A stretch of DNA of 64,000 nt from Chryseobacterium sp. SN22 (lineage in GTDB: Bacteria; Bacteroidota; Bacteroidia; Flavobacteriales; Weeksellaceae): NCBI RefSeq assembly GCF_008329705.1, contig NZ_VTSX01000004.1, forward strand, positions 62,001 through 126,000. Direction: 5' to 3'. The first letter of the stretch is position 1. Each line of letters starts with the position of its first letter. This document shows positions 33,458 through 42,546 of this stretch, in pieces. The notes beneath the pieces are model-generated. The model made no database searches. It saw only the letters and a program-made list of their open reading frames with translations, and was not told the origin of the DNA. Position numbers and translations under genes: made by a program.

Positions 33458-34462
33458 TTAAAAACTGTATTCCCCAGTAAGCGGATCGATATAGACATTG
33501 GAGAGTTCCATATTCGGATTTCTTCTGCCTGAACCGGATGAATCGATTGCAGCACCGATCAGGGCTCCCAGCATCCCGCCGGTCATGGCACCGATCATCA
33601 TGGCATTGTTATTTTGCGGCGGAAAGAGTTCCTGTCTTGAAGAAACGACATAATATCCTTTGTCATCTTTAGGCATTGCAAGAAATCCTACCGGTGTCAG
33701 CCGGTACGCTTTGCCATCTTCCACATATCCGAATATTTCTTCTGATGAAATCAGGAGGTCTTCCCGGTTCTTGATTCCCGTTACTTTTCCTTTCTTATTT
33801 TTGTCTACATAATACCCTTCTTTGGGCGTCTGCAGGTAAAATGACCGGAAATCAGTATAGACGCCGGGAGTAAGTTCCGGAACATTCAGGTATTTGATGT
33901 TCTTCCCCACGATGGCTTCGTAATTATTCAGATCAGTCTCTGCAATCGGAGTGCTGAAAGCAATATGTGAATAAGAATCATTGATCAGAGTAGATAAAAT
34001 GGTAGATAATGCAATCGAAATGGTCCTGGGCACATTCGGTGTTAATTTTGGATTAAAAGCCAAGGTATTGTTATAGCGGTTGATAAAATAATACCTTCCG
34101 TTCCGGTTAATAAAGCTGCTGATTTTTACTTTCGCTTTTGCCAGCTGGGTTTCTTTAAATTCACTGACTTTAATTTCTTCAAACAGCAAAACAATATCGT
34201 TACTTCCCCTGGCTTTATTATCTTCTGTAAACCATTTTTCAATATCGCTTTTTAAATCGTTGCCGGGAAATTTCAGGCCCACTGTTTCACCTTTATAAGT
34301 TACGGTTCCGATATTCTTATCTGACCTGTTATCGATTACAGTAAGGGATTTTGTACGGGAAGATTTGTCTTTAATATTCTGGTTCAGCTTAATCTGTTCC
34401 GTTTTCTGAGCTGAAACCCATATTGAGAATGAAAGAAATAAAAATACAATAAACCTTTTCAT
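33458..34462 (-). CDS. Exported glycine-zipper protein, copy 2
   Basis: A 334-residue paralogue of the preceding gene, with signal peptide (MKRFIVFLFLSFSIWVSAQ). It has the same TVIDNRSDKNIGTV start motif, a middle beta-rich domain and a C-terminal glycine zipper (GAMTGGMLGALIGAAIDSSG) with the conserved YIDPLTGEY end. ATG 34462 is preferred over an upstream in-frame start at 34480 because it places the signal peptide at the N terminus. Location and function unknown. Confidence 0.8.
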   Translation of the reverse strand: MKRFIVFLFLSFSIWVSAQKTEQIKLNQNIKDKSSRTKSLTVIDNRSDKNIGTVTYKGETVGLKFPGNDLKSDIEKWFTEDNKARGSNDIVLLFEEIKVSEFKETQLAKAKVKISSFINRNGRYYFINRYNNTLAFNPKLTPNVPRTISIALSTILSTLINDSYSHIAFSTPIAETDLNNYEAIVGKNIKYLNVPELTPGVYTDFRSFYLQTPKEGYYVDKNKKGKVTGIKNREDLLISSEEIFGYVEDGKAYRLTPVGFLAMPKDDKGYYVVSSRQELFPPQNNNAMMIGAMTGGMLGALIGAAIDSSGSGRRNPNMELSNVYIDPLTGEYSF

Positions 34463-34504
34463 AGTTAAAAATTTCAGCAAAACTAAACATTCATTTTTAA
34501 TTAA

Positions 34505-34534
34505 ACGACCCTCACAATAAATTGCAAGGGTCGT
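34505..34534 (-). terminator. Terminator of the sigma-factor operon
   Basis: A stem ACGACCCT/AGGGTCGT (34505-34512, 34527-34534) lies just downstream of the 34557-35072 gene and upstream of the glycine-zipper genes. Confidence 0.65.
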
Positions 34535-34556
34535 CCAACATTAAAAAAATAAACTA

Positions 34557-35072
34557 TTATGGGTTTTGCCTCTGTCTCGGAGCTAAATTATTCGTGTTTC
34601 CCCGGGGTTTTCTTTCATTCATTTTATCCCGCATCATCCCCTCGGATTGAAACAGCTTCAAGACCTTCTGGCAAGGAATGATCTGCTGCATCTTATCAGC
34701 ATACTTCTTTCTGTTATCTAGCAGCCTCTGCCCTACTTCAAAGCTTTGCTGCAATTTTGCTTTGGCTTCTTCATCCGACAATGTTTCAGGATTGAAATCG
34801 GAATTGAACTGGCTCTTGATCTCCTTCTGGCTTTCCAGATATTCGTTGTAAATATCCGTAAATTCCTCCTTATCGCTGGGATCAATATCCAGATTCTCCA
34901 TGACCATATTGTTCCTGAATTGGGTAAGAAGCTTTTTTCTTTCTGTCGGTGAAAGATTGTTTATTACTTCCTTTCTTTGCTTAGGGTCCATCTTCTTCCA
35001 GTCATAATCCGTCTGTTGGGCATTTATGCAAAAACCATAAATCATAAAAAGGGTAAACAATATCTTTTTCAT
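34557..35072 (-). CDS. Spy/CpxP-like periplasmic protein
   Basis: A 171-residue exported helical protein with signal peptide (MKKILFTLFMIYGFCINAQ). LSPTERKKLLTQFRNNMV and LSDEEAKAKLQQSFEVGQRLLDNRKKYADKMQQIIP resemble the paired LTxxQ-type helices of Spy/CpxP-like chaperone sensors. It is the third gene after the ECF sigma and anti-sigma genes with a 5-bp gap, so it may be a periplasmic sensor or target of that system. Confidence 0.75.
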   Translation of the reverse strand: MKKILFTLFMIYGFCINAQQTDYDWKKMDPKQRKEVINNLSPTERKKLLTQFRNNMVMENLDIDPSDKEEFTDIYNEYLESQKEIKSQFNSDFNPETLSDEEAKAKLQQSFEVGQRLLDNRKKYADKMQQIIPCQKVLKLFQSEGMMRDKMNERKPRGNTNNLAPRQRQNP

Positions 35073-35077
35073 TTCTC

Positions 35078-35707
35078 TTAATTATATAAATCCAGATAAA
35101 CATCCTGTGTCGAATTGCTTGCCAATTCCGAAATTTCAGAATTTGAAAAGGAATCCAGATATTCATTCATCTGATTTTCATCCTGTTTTGAAACGGTTTT
35201 TCCGGTGTTGGCAGCCGCTTCCCGATCTGTTTTTGCCTGAGGCTTATTCTGCGCTACAGATTTATTTTTTTGGTTTTCATTCTTTTGATGATCATTTTCA
35301 ACAGAAGTTAAATCCGATTTCAAAGTTTCATAGGCCCTCTGGGTTTCCGTTTCAGGCTTCTGGCTTTTCGCCGTATAAGCTATGGCAGGACTAGCCTCAT
35401 CCGGGCTGCCGCCACTGTTGAGAACAAAAGTCGCTCCAAAAATCAAAGCCAGTGAAGCCGCCGCTGCATAAGCCCAGTTCATTTTAAAAACCGGTGCTTC
35501 CTTACGTGGGAATACCTCATTGATCACATGGTGCTGAATATTTTCAAATACATTTTCAGAAACTGTATAAATATTCTTACGTTCCAGCTTGTCAAGGTCA
35601 AAATCATTTACTCCGCTTAATACTCTGGCCTGGAGATTTTCAAATAAATCATCCGGTGCCTCGTAAATATTTTTGCGTTCTAATTTTTCTATATCGAACT
35701 CTTTCAT
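35078..35707 (-). CDS. Anti-sigma-like membrane protein with duplicated N-terminal motif
   Basis: A 209-residue protein. The N-terminal cytoplasmic part holds two copies of F-D-x-x-KLERKNIY-x7-FEN-[LI]-Q (about residues 4-26 and 36-58). A single membrane segment follows (about 79-99, YAAAASLALIFGATFVL), then a Gln/Lys/Asn-rich periplasmic tail. Its position 9 bp after an ECF sigma factor gene fits an anti-sigma factor. The duplicated motif is probably the sigma-binding region, which is inference. Confidence 0.8.
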   Translation of the reverse strand: MKEFDIEKLERKNIYEAPDDLFENLQARVLSGVNDFDLDKLERKNIYTVSENVFENIQHHVINEVFPRKEAPVFKMNWAYAAAASLALIFGATFVLNSGGSPDEASPAIAYTAKSQKPETETQRAYETLKSDLTSVENDHQKNENQKNKSVAQNKPQAKTDREAAANTGKTVSKQDENQMNEYLDSFSNSEISELASNSTQDVYLDLYN

Positions 35708-35716
35708 TTCAGTTTC

Positions 35717-36274
35717 TCAAAAATTATCTTCGTAATTTTCCTTTATATAATCTTCTATCTTTTGTTTGGCATAATGATAATTGGTTTTCAGCGTACCTAC
35801 GGACATATCCACGATCTTGGATATTTCTTCATAAGGCAGATCATCATAATACCGCATCATAAATACCAGTTTCTGCTTTTCGGGCAGGCTTTGTATGGCT
35901 TTCTGAAGCAGGATCTGTATTTCTTCGGCATCCCCTCCGGCATTATCGGCCACCAGGTTCTGCATATGGTATTCGGGATCTTCATCGGTCTTCTGCATCC
36001 TTTTAAGCTTATTCACCTGCTGCAGCGCTTCATTGGTTGCAATTCTGTATAACCAGGTGTAGAGCTGGCTATCGTTTTTAAACTGGTGAAAATTCTGATA
36101 AGCTTTAATAAATGTCTCCTGCAAAGTGTCCTGAGCAAGATCTCCGTCCACAATAATTCTTCTTATGTGCCAATACAATCTGCTTTGATAAGCATCCATC
36201 AAAGCACGCACTCCTTTTTCCTGAGTACGTGGATTTTGCATCAACGAAATAATTTCCGCGTCTTTAATCTTCAT
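35717..36274 (-). CDS. ECF RNA polymerase sigma factor
   Basis: A 185-residue ECF sigma-70 factor. Region 2 is seen as DLAQDTLQETFIKAYQNFHQ with YTWLYRIATNEA. Region 4 is LPYEEISKIVDMSVGTLKTN with YHYAKQKIEDYI, the helix-turn-helix for -35 recognition. It is the first gene of a three-gene unit with the anti-sigma-like and Spy-like genes, suggesting envelope-stress control. Confidence 0.95.
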   Translation of the reverse strand: MKIKDAEIISLMQNPRTQEKGVRALMDAYQSRLYWHIRRIIVDGDLAQDTLQETFIKAYQNFHQFKNDSQLYTWLYRIATNEALQQVNKLKRMQKTDEDPEYHMQNLVADNAGGDAEEIQILLQKAIQSLPEKQKLVFMMRYYDDLPYEEISKIVDMSVGTLKTNYHYAKQKIEDYIKENYEDNF

Positions 36275-36494
36275 AAGATGCTTTCATTGTTTGGATTATA
36301 AAAATAGCTGAAAGTTAAACTACTTATTCAATTTTTAGTCCAATATAGTAATTATTTGCAACAACAACGGTGTGGAATTTCAATAAATAGTACCACCATG
36401 ATACCTGTTTTTCCTTATATAATCAATGTTATGTTAAATTCAACAGTTTTTACAACAGCTTATTTCCGCAGGAATAAAATATTATCTTTGTTGG

Positions 36495-37244
36495 ATGCAA
36501 ACTGTAATTATAGGATCCGGAAATGTTGCCTATCATCTGGCGAAAGCATTGGTGGAGATTAATTGTCCGCCGGTTCAGATTTTCGGCAGGAATGAAACAG
36601 AACTTCAGTCGATATCCGAAAAACTAAAAATACCTTATTCAACTAAAAATTTAGTCTATTCAGATATTTATTTGATCTGCGTCAGTGATAATGCTGTAGA
36701 AAATGTATCGCGGCTTATTGATAAAAAAGACTGCCTGGTGGCTCATACTTCCGGGTCGCTGCCAAAAGATGTCCTAAAAGGCAATTACAGAAAAGCAAGC
36801 TTTTATCCTCTGCAGACTTTTTCCAAATCAAAAGAACTGGACTATTCAAAAATTCCTTTTTTCATCGAGGCAGAGAATGAAGAAGATCAAGAGATTTTAT
36901 CCCGACTTGCTTCAAAAATTTCGGAAAACGTTATGGAAAGCACTTACGAGAAAAGAAAATATATTCATCTGACGGCTGTTTTTGCTTGTAATTTTGTGAA
37001 CCATCTTTTTTCCAGGGCAAAGGAGATTTCCGATTTCCAGGAAATCCCGTTTGATTATTTCCTGCCGCTAATTGACGAAACGGTTCAGAAAATTCATGAA
37101 ATCGAACCCAAAACGGCACAGACAGGTCCGGCCGTACGGAATGACCGGAGAATCCTTGAACTTCATGAGCAATTATTAAAAGATGAAAGCCTGGAAATTT
37201 ACAGAACTATGAACCATTCAATCCAGAAAATGTATGAGTTATAA
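36495..37244 (+). CDS. Rossmann/DUF2520 oxidoreductase-like protein
   Basis: A 249-residue protein with an N-terminal NADP-binding fold (VIIGSGNVAYHLAKAL) and a C-terminal DUF2520 helical domain, as in Rossmann-like DUF2520 proteins related to F420-dependent NADP reductases. SFYPLQTFSK is a family marker. A -7-like box TATCTTTG at 36483-36490 lies only 4 bp before the ATG, hinting at a leaderless transcript. It overlaps the KdsC-like gene by 11 bp and starts the four-gene run that ends in sprE. Confidence 0.9.
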   Translation: MQTVIIGSGNVAYHLAKALVEINCPPVQIFGRNETELQSISEKLKIPYSTKNLVYSDIYLICVSDNAVENVSRLIDKKDCLVAHTSGSLPKDVLKGNYRKASFYPLQTFSKSKELDYSKIPFFIEAENEEDQEILSRLASKISENVMESTYEKRKYIHLTAVFACNFVNHLFSRAKEISDFQEIPFDYFLPLIDETVQKIHEIEPKTAQTGPAVRNDRRILELHEQLLKDESLEIYRTMNHSIQKMYEL

Positions 37245-37752
37245 AGAAAAATTAAAAGATATTAAAGCATTCGTATTCGATGTAGACGGTGTATTTACGG
37301 ACGGCAGCGTCTATCTGATGCCCGGCGGGAATATGAGCAGGGTGATGAATGTGCTGGATGGCTATGCGGTGGTGAAAGCATTAAAAAACAATTACCTGAT
37401 CGGAGTCATTACCGGCGGTAACGATGAAATGGTAAAGCACCGGATCAATTATCTGGGCATTGAAGATTATTATCCGAAATCCCATGACAAGATGGGCGAT
37501 TTTGAAGATTTTAAATTAAAATACAATCTTACCAACGAAGAGATTTTAACGATGGGGGACGATATTCCCGATCTTCATATGATGCGTGCTTCAGCCGTTG
37601 CAGCCTGTCCCGAAAATGCAGTCCCTGAAATCAAGGCGGTTTCCGATTATATTTCTCCCGTTAAAGGCGGAAGCGGTGCCGTGCGCGATGTGATCGAGCA
37701 GGTGATGAAAGTACAGGGAAAATGGCATGATGACAATACACAATCCATTTAA
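37234..37752 (+). CDS. KdsC-like HAD phosphatase
   Basis: A 172-residue HAD-IIIA hydrolase of the 3-deoxy-D-manno-octulosonate-8-phosphate phosphatase group. The nucleophile motif is DVDGVFTDG (residues 16-24), followed by ITGG, KPSHDK-like PKSHDKMG, and GDDIPDL for metal binding. It has no cap domain, as in KdsC tetramers. It acts in Kdo synthesis for lipopolysaccharide. It overlaps the upstream gene by 11 bp and precedes maf by 9 bp. Confidence 0.92.
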   Translation: MSYKEKLKDIKAFVFDVDGVFTDGSVYLMPGGNMSRVMNVLDGYAVVKALKNNYLIGVITGGNDEMVKHRINYLGIEDYYPKSHDKMGDFEDFKLKYNLTNEEILTMGDDIPDLHMMRASAVAACPENAVPEIKAVSDYISPVKGGSGAVRDVIEQVMKVQGKWHDDNTQSI

Positions 37753-37761
37753 TATCTTAAA

Positions 37762-38316
37762 ATGAAATTATTATTAGCCTCGCAATCGCCAAGACGAAAG
37801 GAATTATTAGCCAGTCTGGGTTTTGAATTTGGAGTGGTCAAGATCGATTGCGAAGAAATTGTTCCGGAACATATCAAAGTAGGAGAGTCGGCCGCTTACC
37901 TGTCCGAACTGAAAGCATCGGCATTCCGGGAGCTGGAAAAAGGGGAGGTGCTGCTTACCGCGGATACCGTTGTAGCCATTGACAACCAATTCCTTGGCAA
38001 ACCTAAAGATGCGGAAGAAGCAAAACAGATGCTGAAGATGCTTTCTGGAAGAACCCATCAGGTGTATACGGGGATTACCATTAAGACTTCCGAAAAAATA
38101 ATCACGGAAACGGATGTTGCCGAAGTTGAATTCGGTGAGATCACAGATGATGAAACAGACTTTTATATTCAGAATTACAGGCCTTTTGACAAAGCAGGAA
38201 GCTATGGGATCCAGGAATGGCTTGGTATGGCAAAGATCAAAAGGATGAACGGAAGCTTTTATACGATTATGGGGCTTCCTACCCATTTGGTTTACAAAAT
38301 TTTGAAAGAAATATAA
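37762..38316 (+). CDS. maf: Maf-like nucleoside triphosphate pyrophosphatase
   Basis: A 184-residue Maf protein. The N-terminal LASQSPRRKELL is the family fingerprint. ADTVVAIDN and GKP follow, then SGRTHQVYTG and DKAGSYGIQEW. Maf proteins hydrolyse dTTP, UTP or modified nucleotides and are linked to division arrest. It is third in the DUF2520-KdsC-Maf-SprE run. Confidence 0.96.
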   Translation: MKLLLASQSPRRKELLASLGFEFGVVKIDCEEIVPEHIKVGESAAYLSELKASAFRELEKGEVLLTADTVVAIDNQFLGKPKDAEEAKQMLKMLSGRTHQVYTGITIKTSEKIITETDVAEVEFGEITDDETDFYIQNYRPFDKAGSYGIQEWLGMAKIKRMNGSFYTIMGLPTHLVYKILKEI

Positions 38317-38401
38317 CGGGTTTCCCCATAAAATTTTGTTATTTTTACAAAATCATCAAACTGCCGATAATAAAAAGCAGATTAGAGAGTTATATTGAAT
38401 A

Positions 38402-41014
38402 ATGAAAAAGAATATTTTCTTCCTTTTGATATTGTGTATCGTTGTTTCCTGTGGCACCAAGGTGAAAAAACCGGAACAGCGGTCTAAGTTCATGAAAGGG
38501 TTTACCACATATTACAATACGTTGTTTAATGCAAAAGATGCTTTAAATACGGAGTTTGAAACACGGGACAAAGGCCATAAAGACAATTTTTATGCGCCTT
38601 ACATTCCTATTCTTACCTATGAAGACCAACCATTGGGAAGCGACCTGGGGCAGTCGACCGCCTTTGCAGAGAACTCTATGAAGATGGGCGAGCTGAACCG
38701 TCCCGACCAGAACAACAGCCAAAGAGGCGGGATGCCGGGAATGCCACCCGGAATGCCCGGAAACGCCATGTCAGGAGGATCGGGAATGCCACAGGCAGAT
38801 CCTGGCCAGCCCGATCAGAAAGGCGCCACCACTCTGGAAATTGCCGAAGCAAAAGCACTGAAAGCCATCAACAAATATTCGGTAATCAAAAACGGAGAGG
38901 AAAAGAATAAGCAGATTTTTGAGGCCTATATGATTCTTGCACAGGCCAGGATCTACCGGGGAAAATCGCTGGAAGCCCTGGACGCTTTGAACTATGTATT
39001 CACCCACATGAAGGATGATAAAAGGCTGCCTCTGGCAAGAATCTACCAAGGCTTGGCGTATGACCAGATCAAAAACTACCATAAAGCGCATGAGACTTTT
39101 GCCAAATTAAAAGGCGAAAAGATCTCAAACCAATATGAAAAATTACTGAGCATCTATTATTCTGAATCTTTGCTGGATGCAGGGAAAAAAGAGGAAGCGG
39201 TACGGGAGCTCGATAATGCTTTCGAACTGAACAGTAACAGGAAGCTGAAAAGCAGAATCGCTTACCTGAGAGGGCAGGTGCTGGAAAGCCTTAACCAAAA
39301 CGAAAAGGCGCGGGAAAGCTTTATGGCAGCGTATAAATATGCCAACGATTTTGAATTTGAGGTGAAATCCCAGATCGAAATCGCCAAAACATTTAACGGC
39401 AACGGAGACTACAGCGGTGCGCGGAAATATCTGGAAGACATCAGTAAAAAAGGGACTTACGGCTCCAGAAAGAATGAATTTTATTATGCCCTTGGATTAA
39501 TGGCGAACAAAGCCGGAAAGAAAGATGAAGCCCAGGAATATTTCAGAAAGTCCCTTAGGGAAAAAGTTTCTGACGGCCAGGTACGTGGTCTTACGTACTA
39601 TGAGATAGGAAAGGGCTATCTTGATAAAAACGATTATATCGGAGCCGGGGCTTATTATGATTCTGCTCTGGCGGTAATGACTTATGAGCCTTCAAAAGTG
39701 CTTCTGGCAGACCAGTCGATCTACATCAAAAAGATTTCTAAAAATTATTATCTGATCAAGAAGAACGACAGTATCCTGAGCCTGGCGAAGATGACACCGG
39801 AACAGAAAACCGACTTTTTCTCAAAGTATATTGCTAAAATCAAGGCCAAGGAAGACAAAGAGGAACAGGAAAGAAGACGCGCCGAGAGAAGCAAAGGATT
39901 TGATACGGGAGATTACAGTTCGACTTCCTTATTTGCCAACAGTTCCAATTCTTTCGAAGATTTCGGGGTTGCCACCAAAGGATTTTATTTCAGCAATACC
40001 GGTACGGTTTCCAAAGGAGCCCAGACCTTTAAGCAGACCTGGGGAGACCGGGCGCTGATCGACAACTGGCGTTTTTCCAAAAAGATGACCACGCTGGATG
40101 ATATGAAAAACGATGCTCTTGGAACAACAGCGGCACCTAACCCGAGACGTTTCGAGCCTGCATTTTATATTGAACAGATCCCTACGGATATGGCCAAGCT
40201 GGAGCAGCTGAAAAAAGACCGCGATACTGCATCTCTGGGTCTTGGGGTGATGTATCAGAATTATTTTACCAATACCCCCTTGGCAACAAAAACCCTCTAT
40301 AACCTGGTGGATGTAAAGCCTGAAGAAAAAGTAATGCTGCAGGCGTTGTATGAGATTTTTGCTATGAATTATGAAAAGAACCCACAGGCAGCGGAAAGAG
40401 CTAAACAAATCTTACTGAAAGATTATCCGTATACTTCGTATGCCGAGTTTGCAAGAAATCCGAAAAGCAGTTCTTTCGTTAAATCTTCCGGCGATGTGGA
40501 AAGCCAGTACAAACAGGCCTTTGCATTATATGAATCTGAAAAGTTCGGAGAAAGCAGGGATATCATCGATAAAACCATCCAGCAGTATCCAAAAGATGCC
40601 CTGGTACCCAAACTGTATTTATTAAATGCCTTTAATACAGGAAAGACAAGCGGGAAGGAGGTTATGATCCTACAGTTGGAGCAGATCGCTTTAAATTACG
40701 GCAAGACCCCGGAAGGAGAAAAGGCCAGGGAAATGCTGAATTACCTGAAGAGCGAACTGACCTTCCAGGCAACGGATAATAAAGGAAATGTGATGCCTCA
40801 AAATACCAATAATACGGTTAACGGCAATGTTTCCGACCAACAGTTGCAGTTTAATGCCAGAGGATCGAACAGAATCCCGCCGCAGCCGATGCAGAATCAG
40901 CCGGCCAACAGCTCAATGCCGATGCAGCCGGTGAACGGAAATAATAACAGAAGGAAATCAAACAACAATCAGCAAATACAGCCTTCAAGTCAGGCGCCTG
41001 CAAGATCACAATAA
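38402..41014 (+). CDS. sprE: Type IX secretion/gliding lipoprotein SprE (PorW)
   Basis: An 870-residue lipoprotein with signal peptide and lipobox VVSC (Cys17). Tetratricopeptide-type helical repeats (about residues 170-480) are followed by a distinctive region RAERSKGFDTGDY and FYFSNTGTVSKGAQTFKQTW, which marks SprE/PorW, a component of the type IX secretion system and gliding machinery of Bacteroidota. The C-terminal 100 residues are Asn/Gln/Pro-rich, as is an insert near 95-140 (PGMPPGMPG). The other gld/spr genes are elsewhere. Confidence 0.92.
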   Translation: MKKNIFFLLILCIVVSCGTKVKKPEQRSKFMKGFTTYYNTLFNAKDALNTEFETRDKGHKDNFYAPYIPILTYEDQPLGSDLGQSTAFAENSMKMGELNRPDQNNSQRGGMPGMPPGMPGNAMSGGSGMPQADPGQPDQKGATTLEIAEAKALKAINKYSVIKNGEEKNKQIFEAYMILAQARIYRGKSLEALDALNYVFTHMKDDKRLPLARIYQGLAYDQIKNYHKAHETFAKLKGEKISNQYEKLLSIYYSESLLDAGKKEEAVRELDNAFELNSNRKLKSRIAYLRGQVLESLNQNEKARESFMAAYKYANDFEFEVKSQIEIAKTFNGNGDYSGARKYLEDISKKGTYGSRKNEFYYALGLMANKAGKKDEAQEYFRKSLREKVSDGQVRGLTYYEIGKGYLDKNDYIGAGAYYDSALAVMTYEPSKVLLADQSIYIKKISKNYYLIKKNDSILSLAKMTPEQKTDFFSKYIAKIKAKEDKEEQERRRAERSKGFDTGDYSSTSLFANSSNSFEDFGVATKGFYFSNTGTVSKGAQTFKQTWGDRALIDNWRFSKKMTTLDDMKNDALGTTAAPNPRRFEPAFYIEQIPTDMAKLEQLKKDRDTASLGLGVMYQNYFTNTPLATKTLYNLVDVKPEEKVMLQALYEIFAMNYEKNPQAAERAKQILLKDYPYTSYAEFARNPKSSSFVKSSGDVESQYKQAFALYESEKFGESRDIIDKTIQQYPKDALVPKLYLLNAFNTGKTSGKEVMILQLEQIALNYGKTPEGEKAREMLNYLKSELTFQATDNKGNVMPQNTNNTVNGNVSDQQLQFNARGSNRIPPQPMQNQPANSSMPMQPVNGNNNRRKSNNNQQIQPSSQAPARSQ

Positions 41015-41049
41015 AAATAAAAGCGAAGATTATTCTTCGCTTTTATTTT
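41014..41049. terminator. Bidirectional terminator
   Basis: A perfect 16-bp stem AAAATAAAAGCGAAGA (41014-41029) with its complement (41034-41049) overlaps the last codons of tsaB. It lies between the converging sprE and tsaB genes. Confidence 0.9.
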
Positions 41050-41713
41050 TTTTCTTTACCCCGTGGAAATCTTTGAGATAAAAAGGTTCGAAGTAGGCAA
41101 CATCCTCGAAATTTTTTTGCGCGATTTTTTCAAGGGTTTTTTTCACCAGGTATCTGGCGGAAGGGTAGACCTCATCATTAAAACCGGCATCCGGCAGCTG
41201 TAACAGGTCTTTTGCCTTGGTTGCCCCATCTCCTATAAAGAGTATTTTTTTGTCTCTATATTCTTCAAAAGAAGTTTCATCTAAAATTTTGGCTTCCGTT
41301 TCAGCGATCTGTTCCCCGTTTTTACCGTCATATACCGCCGTATAAACCTCCATTCTCCTTGCATCGATCAAGGGGATCACATAATCGTAATTTTGGCCTA
41401 AAAAGGGCACAATCATGCTTTCCATAGAATTTACCGCGATTAATGGGATTTTAAGTCCGTAACAGAAACCTTTGGCTGACGAAGCACCGATGCGTAGCCC
41501 CGTATACGAACCGGGACCTTTACCGAGCGATACCGCTTCGATATCTTTCATTGTAAGACCGGCCCCTTCCAAAGCCCATTCTACGAAAACATGAAGGCTC
41601 TCGGACTGTTTGTAGTTTTCAGAAATCTCTTCTGTGACACACAGCATTTTATCATCATCCGAAATGGCTACCGAGCAGTTTTTCGAAGAAGTTTCAAGAT
41701 ATAAGATTTTCAT
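41030..41713 (-). CDS. tsaB: tRNA threonylcarbamoyladenosine biosynthesis protein TsaB
   Basis: A 227-residue TsaB. The ASKHA fold starts LYLETSSKNCSVAI, and GPGSYTGLRIG (about 67-77) is diagnostic. It is the partner of TsaD in forming t6A at position 37 of ANN-decoding tRNAs and is cytoplasmic. The C terminus is Lys-rich. Confidence 0.97.
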   Translation of the reverse strand: MKILYLETSSKNCSVAISDDDKMLCVTEEISENYKQSESLHVFVEWALEGAGLTMKDIEAVSLGKGPGSYTGLRIGASSAKGFCYGLKIPLIAVNSMESMIVPFLGQNYDYVIPLIDARRMEVYTAVYDGKNGEQIAETEAKILDETSFEEYRDKKILFIGDGATKAKDLLQLPDAGFNDEVYPSARYLVKKTLEKIAQKNFEDVAYFEPFYLKDFHGVKKKNKSEE

Positions 41714-41796
41714 TGTTTACAGGTAATGATTTAATAGTTCAGCAATAGATTTATAAATTGCTTTACTCCTGCAAAGGTAAAGCATTATTTTGAAAA

Positions 41797-42546
41797 TTAT
41801 TTTCTGTAGATCGTTCTCGGTTCTGCCTGTGCGGTAGGGTAAATCGTCATATCCGAGATGCATACGTGCTTCGGTGCATTGATGCAATAAGCAATGGAAT
41901 CTGCAATATCTTCGGCTTTTAAAGGTTCATATCCCGCATAGACGGTGGCTGCCCTTTCGCTGTCTCCTTTAAACCTTACCACGGAGAAATCGGTTTCCAC
42001 TGCTCCGGGTTGGATGTTTGTTATTTTAATCCCGAATTCGGTAAGTTCGATTCTCATTCCTTCTGAAATGACATCGACGGCTTTTTTGGTAGCACAGTAA
42101 ACTACACCATTTGCATAGGTCTGCCTTGCAGCCACTGAACTAATATTTACGATATGACCTGAATTTCTTTCTTTCATTCCGGGAATGATCATTTTTGAGA
42201 CATACAGCAGGCCTTTTACATTTCCGTCGATCATCGAATCCCAATCGTCTGTTTTTCCGGCTGCAAGAGGATCAAGGCCGTGTGCATTCCCTGCGTTGTT
42301 GATCAGCACATCAATGTTCTCCCAGTTTTCCGGAAGAGAACCGATGGCAGTTTCCACTTCTTCAAGATTTCTGATATCAAACTTTAAACTAAATACTTCG
42401 GTTAATTTAGACAATTCCGATTGTAGCGATTCCAGAACTTCAGATCTTCTTCCGCAGAGGATAATCCGGTTTCCCTGTCTTGCCAGGAGCTCAGCAGTTG
42501 ATTTTCCAATTCCGGAAGTGGCTCCGGTGATTAATATTGTTTTCAT
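41797..42546 (-). CDS. SDR oxidoreductase (YdfG-like)
   Basis: A 249-residue classical SDR. TGATSGIGKST (residues 7-17), NNAGNAHG, NISSVAARQTY and Y-C-A-T-K are all present. It is closest in pattern to the YdfG group, NADP-dependent 3-hydroxy acid/serine dehydrogenases. Its ATG abuts the stop of the upstream membrane-protein gene, so they are probably co-transcribed. Confidence 0.93.
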   Translation of the reverse strand: MKTILITGATSGIGKSTAELLARQGNRIILCGRRSEVLESLQSELSKLTEVFSLKFDIRNLEEVETAIGSLPENWENIDVLINNAGNAHGLDPLAAGKTDDWDSMIDGNVKGLLYVSKMIIPGMKERNSGHIVNISSVAARQTYANGVVYCATKKAVDVISEGMRIELTEFGIKITNIQPGAVETDFSVVRFKGDSERAATVYAGYEPLKAEDIADSIAYCINAPKHVCISDMTIYPTAQAEPRTIYRK

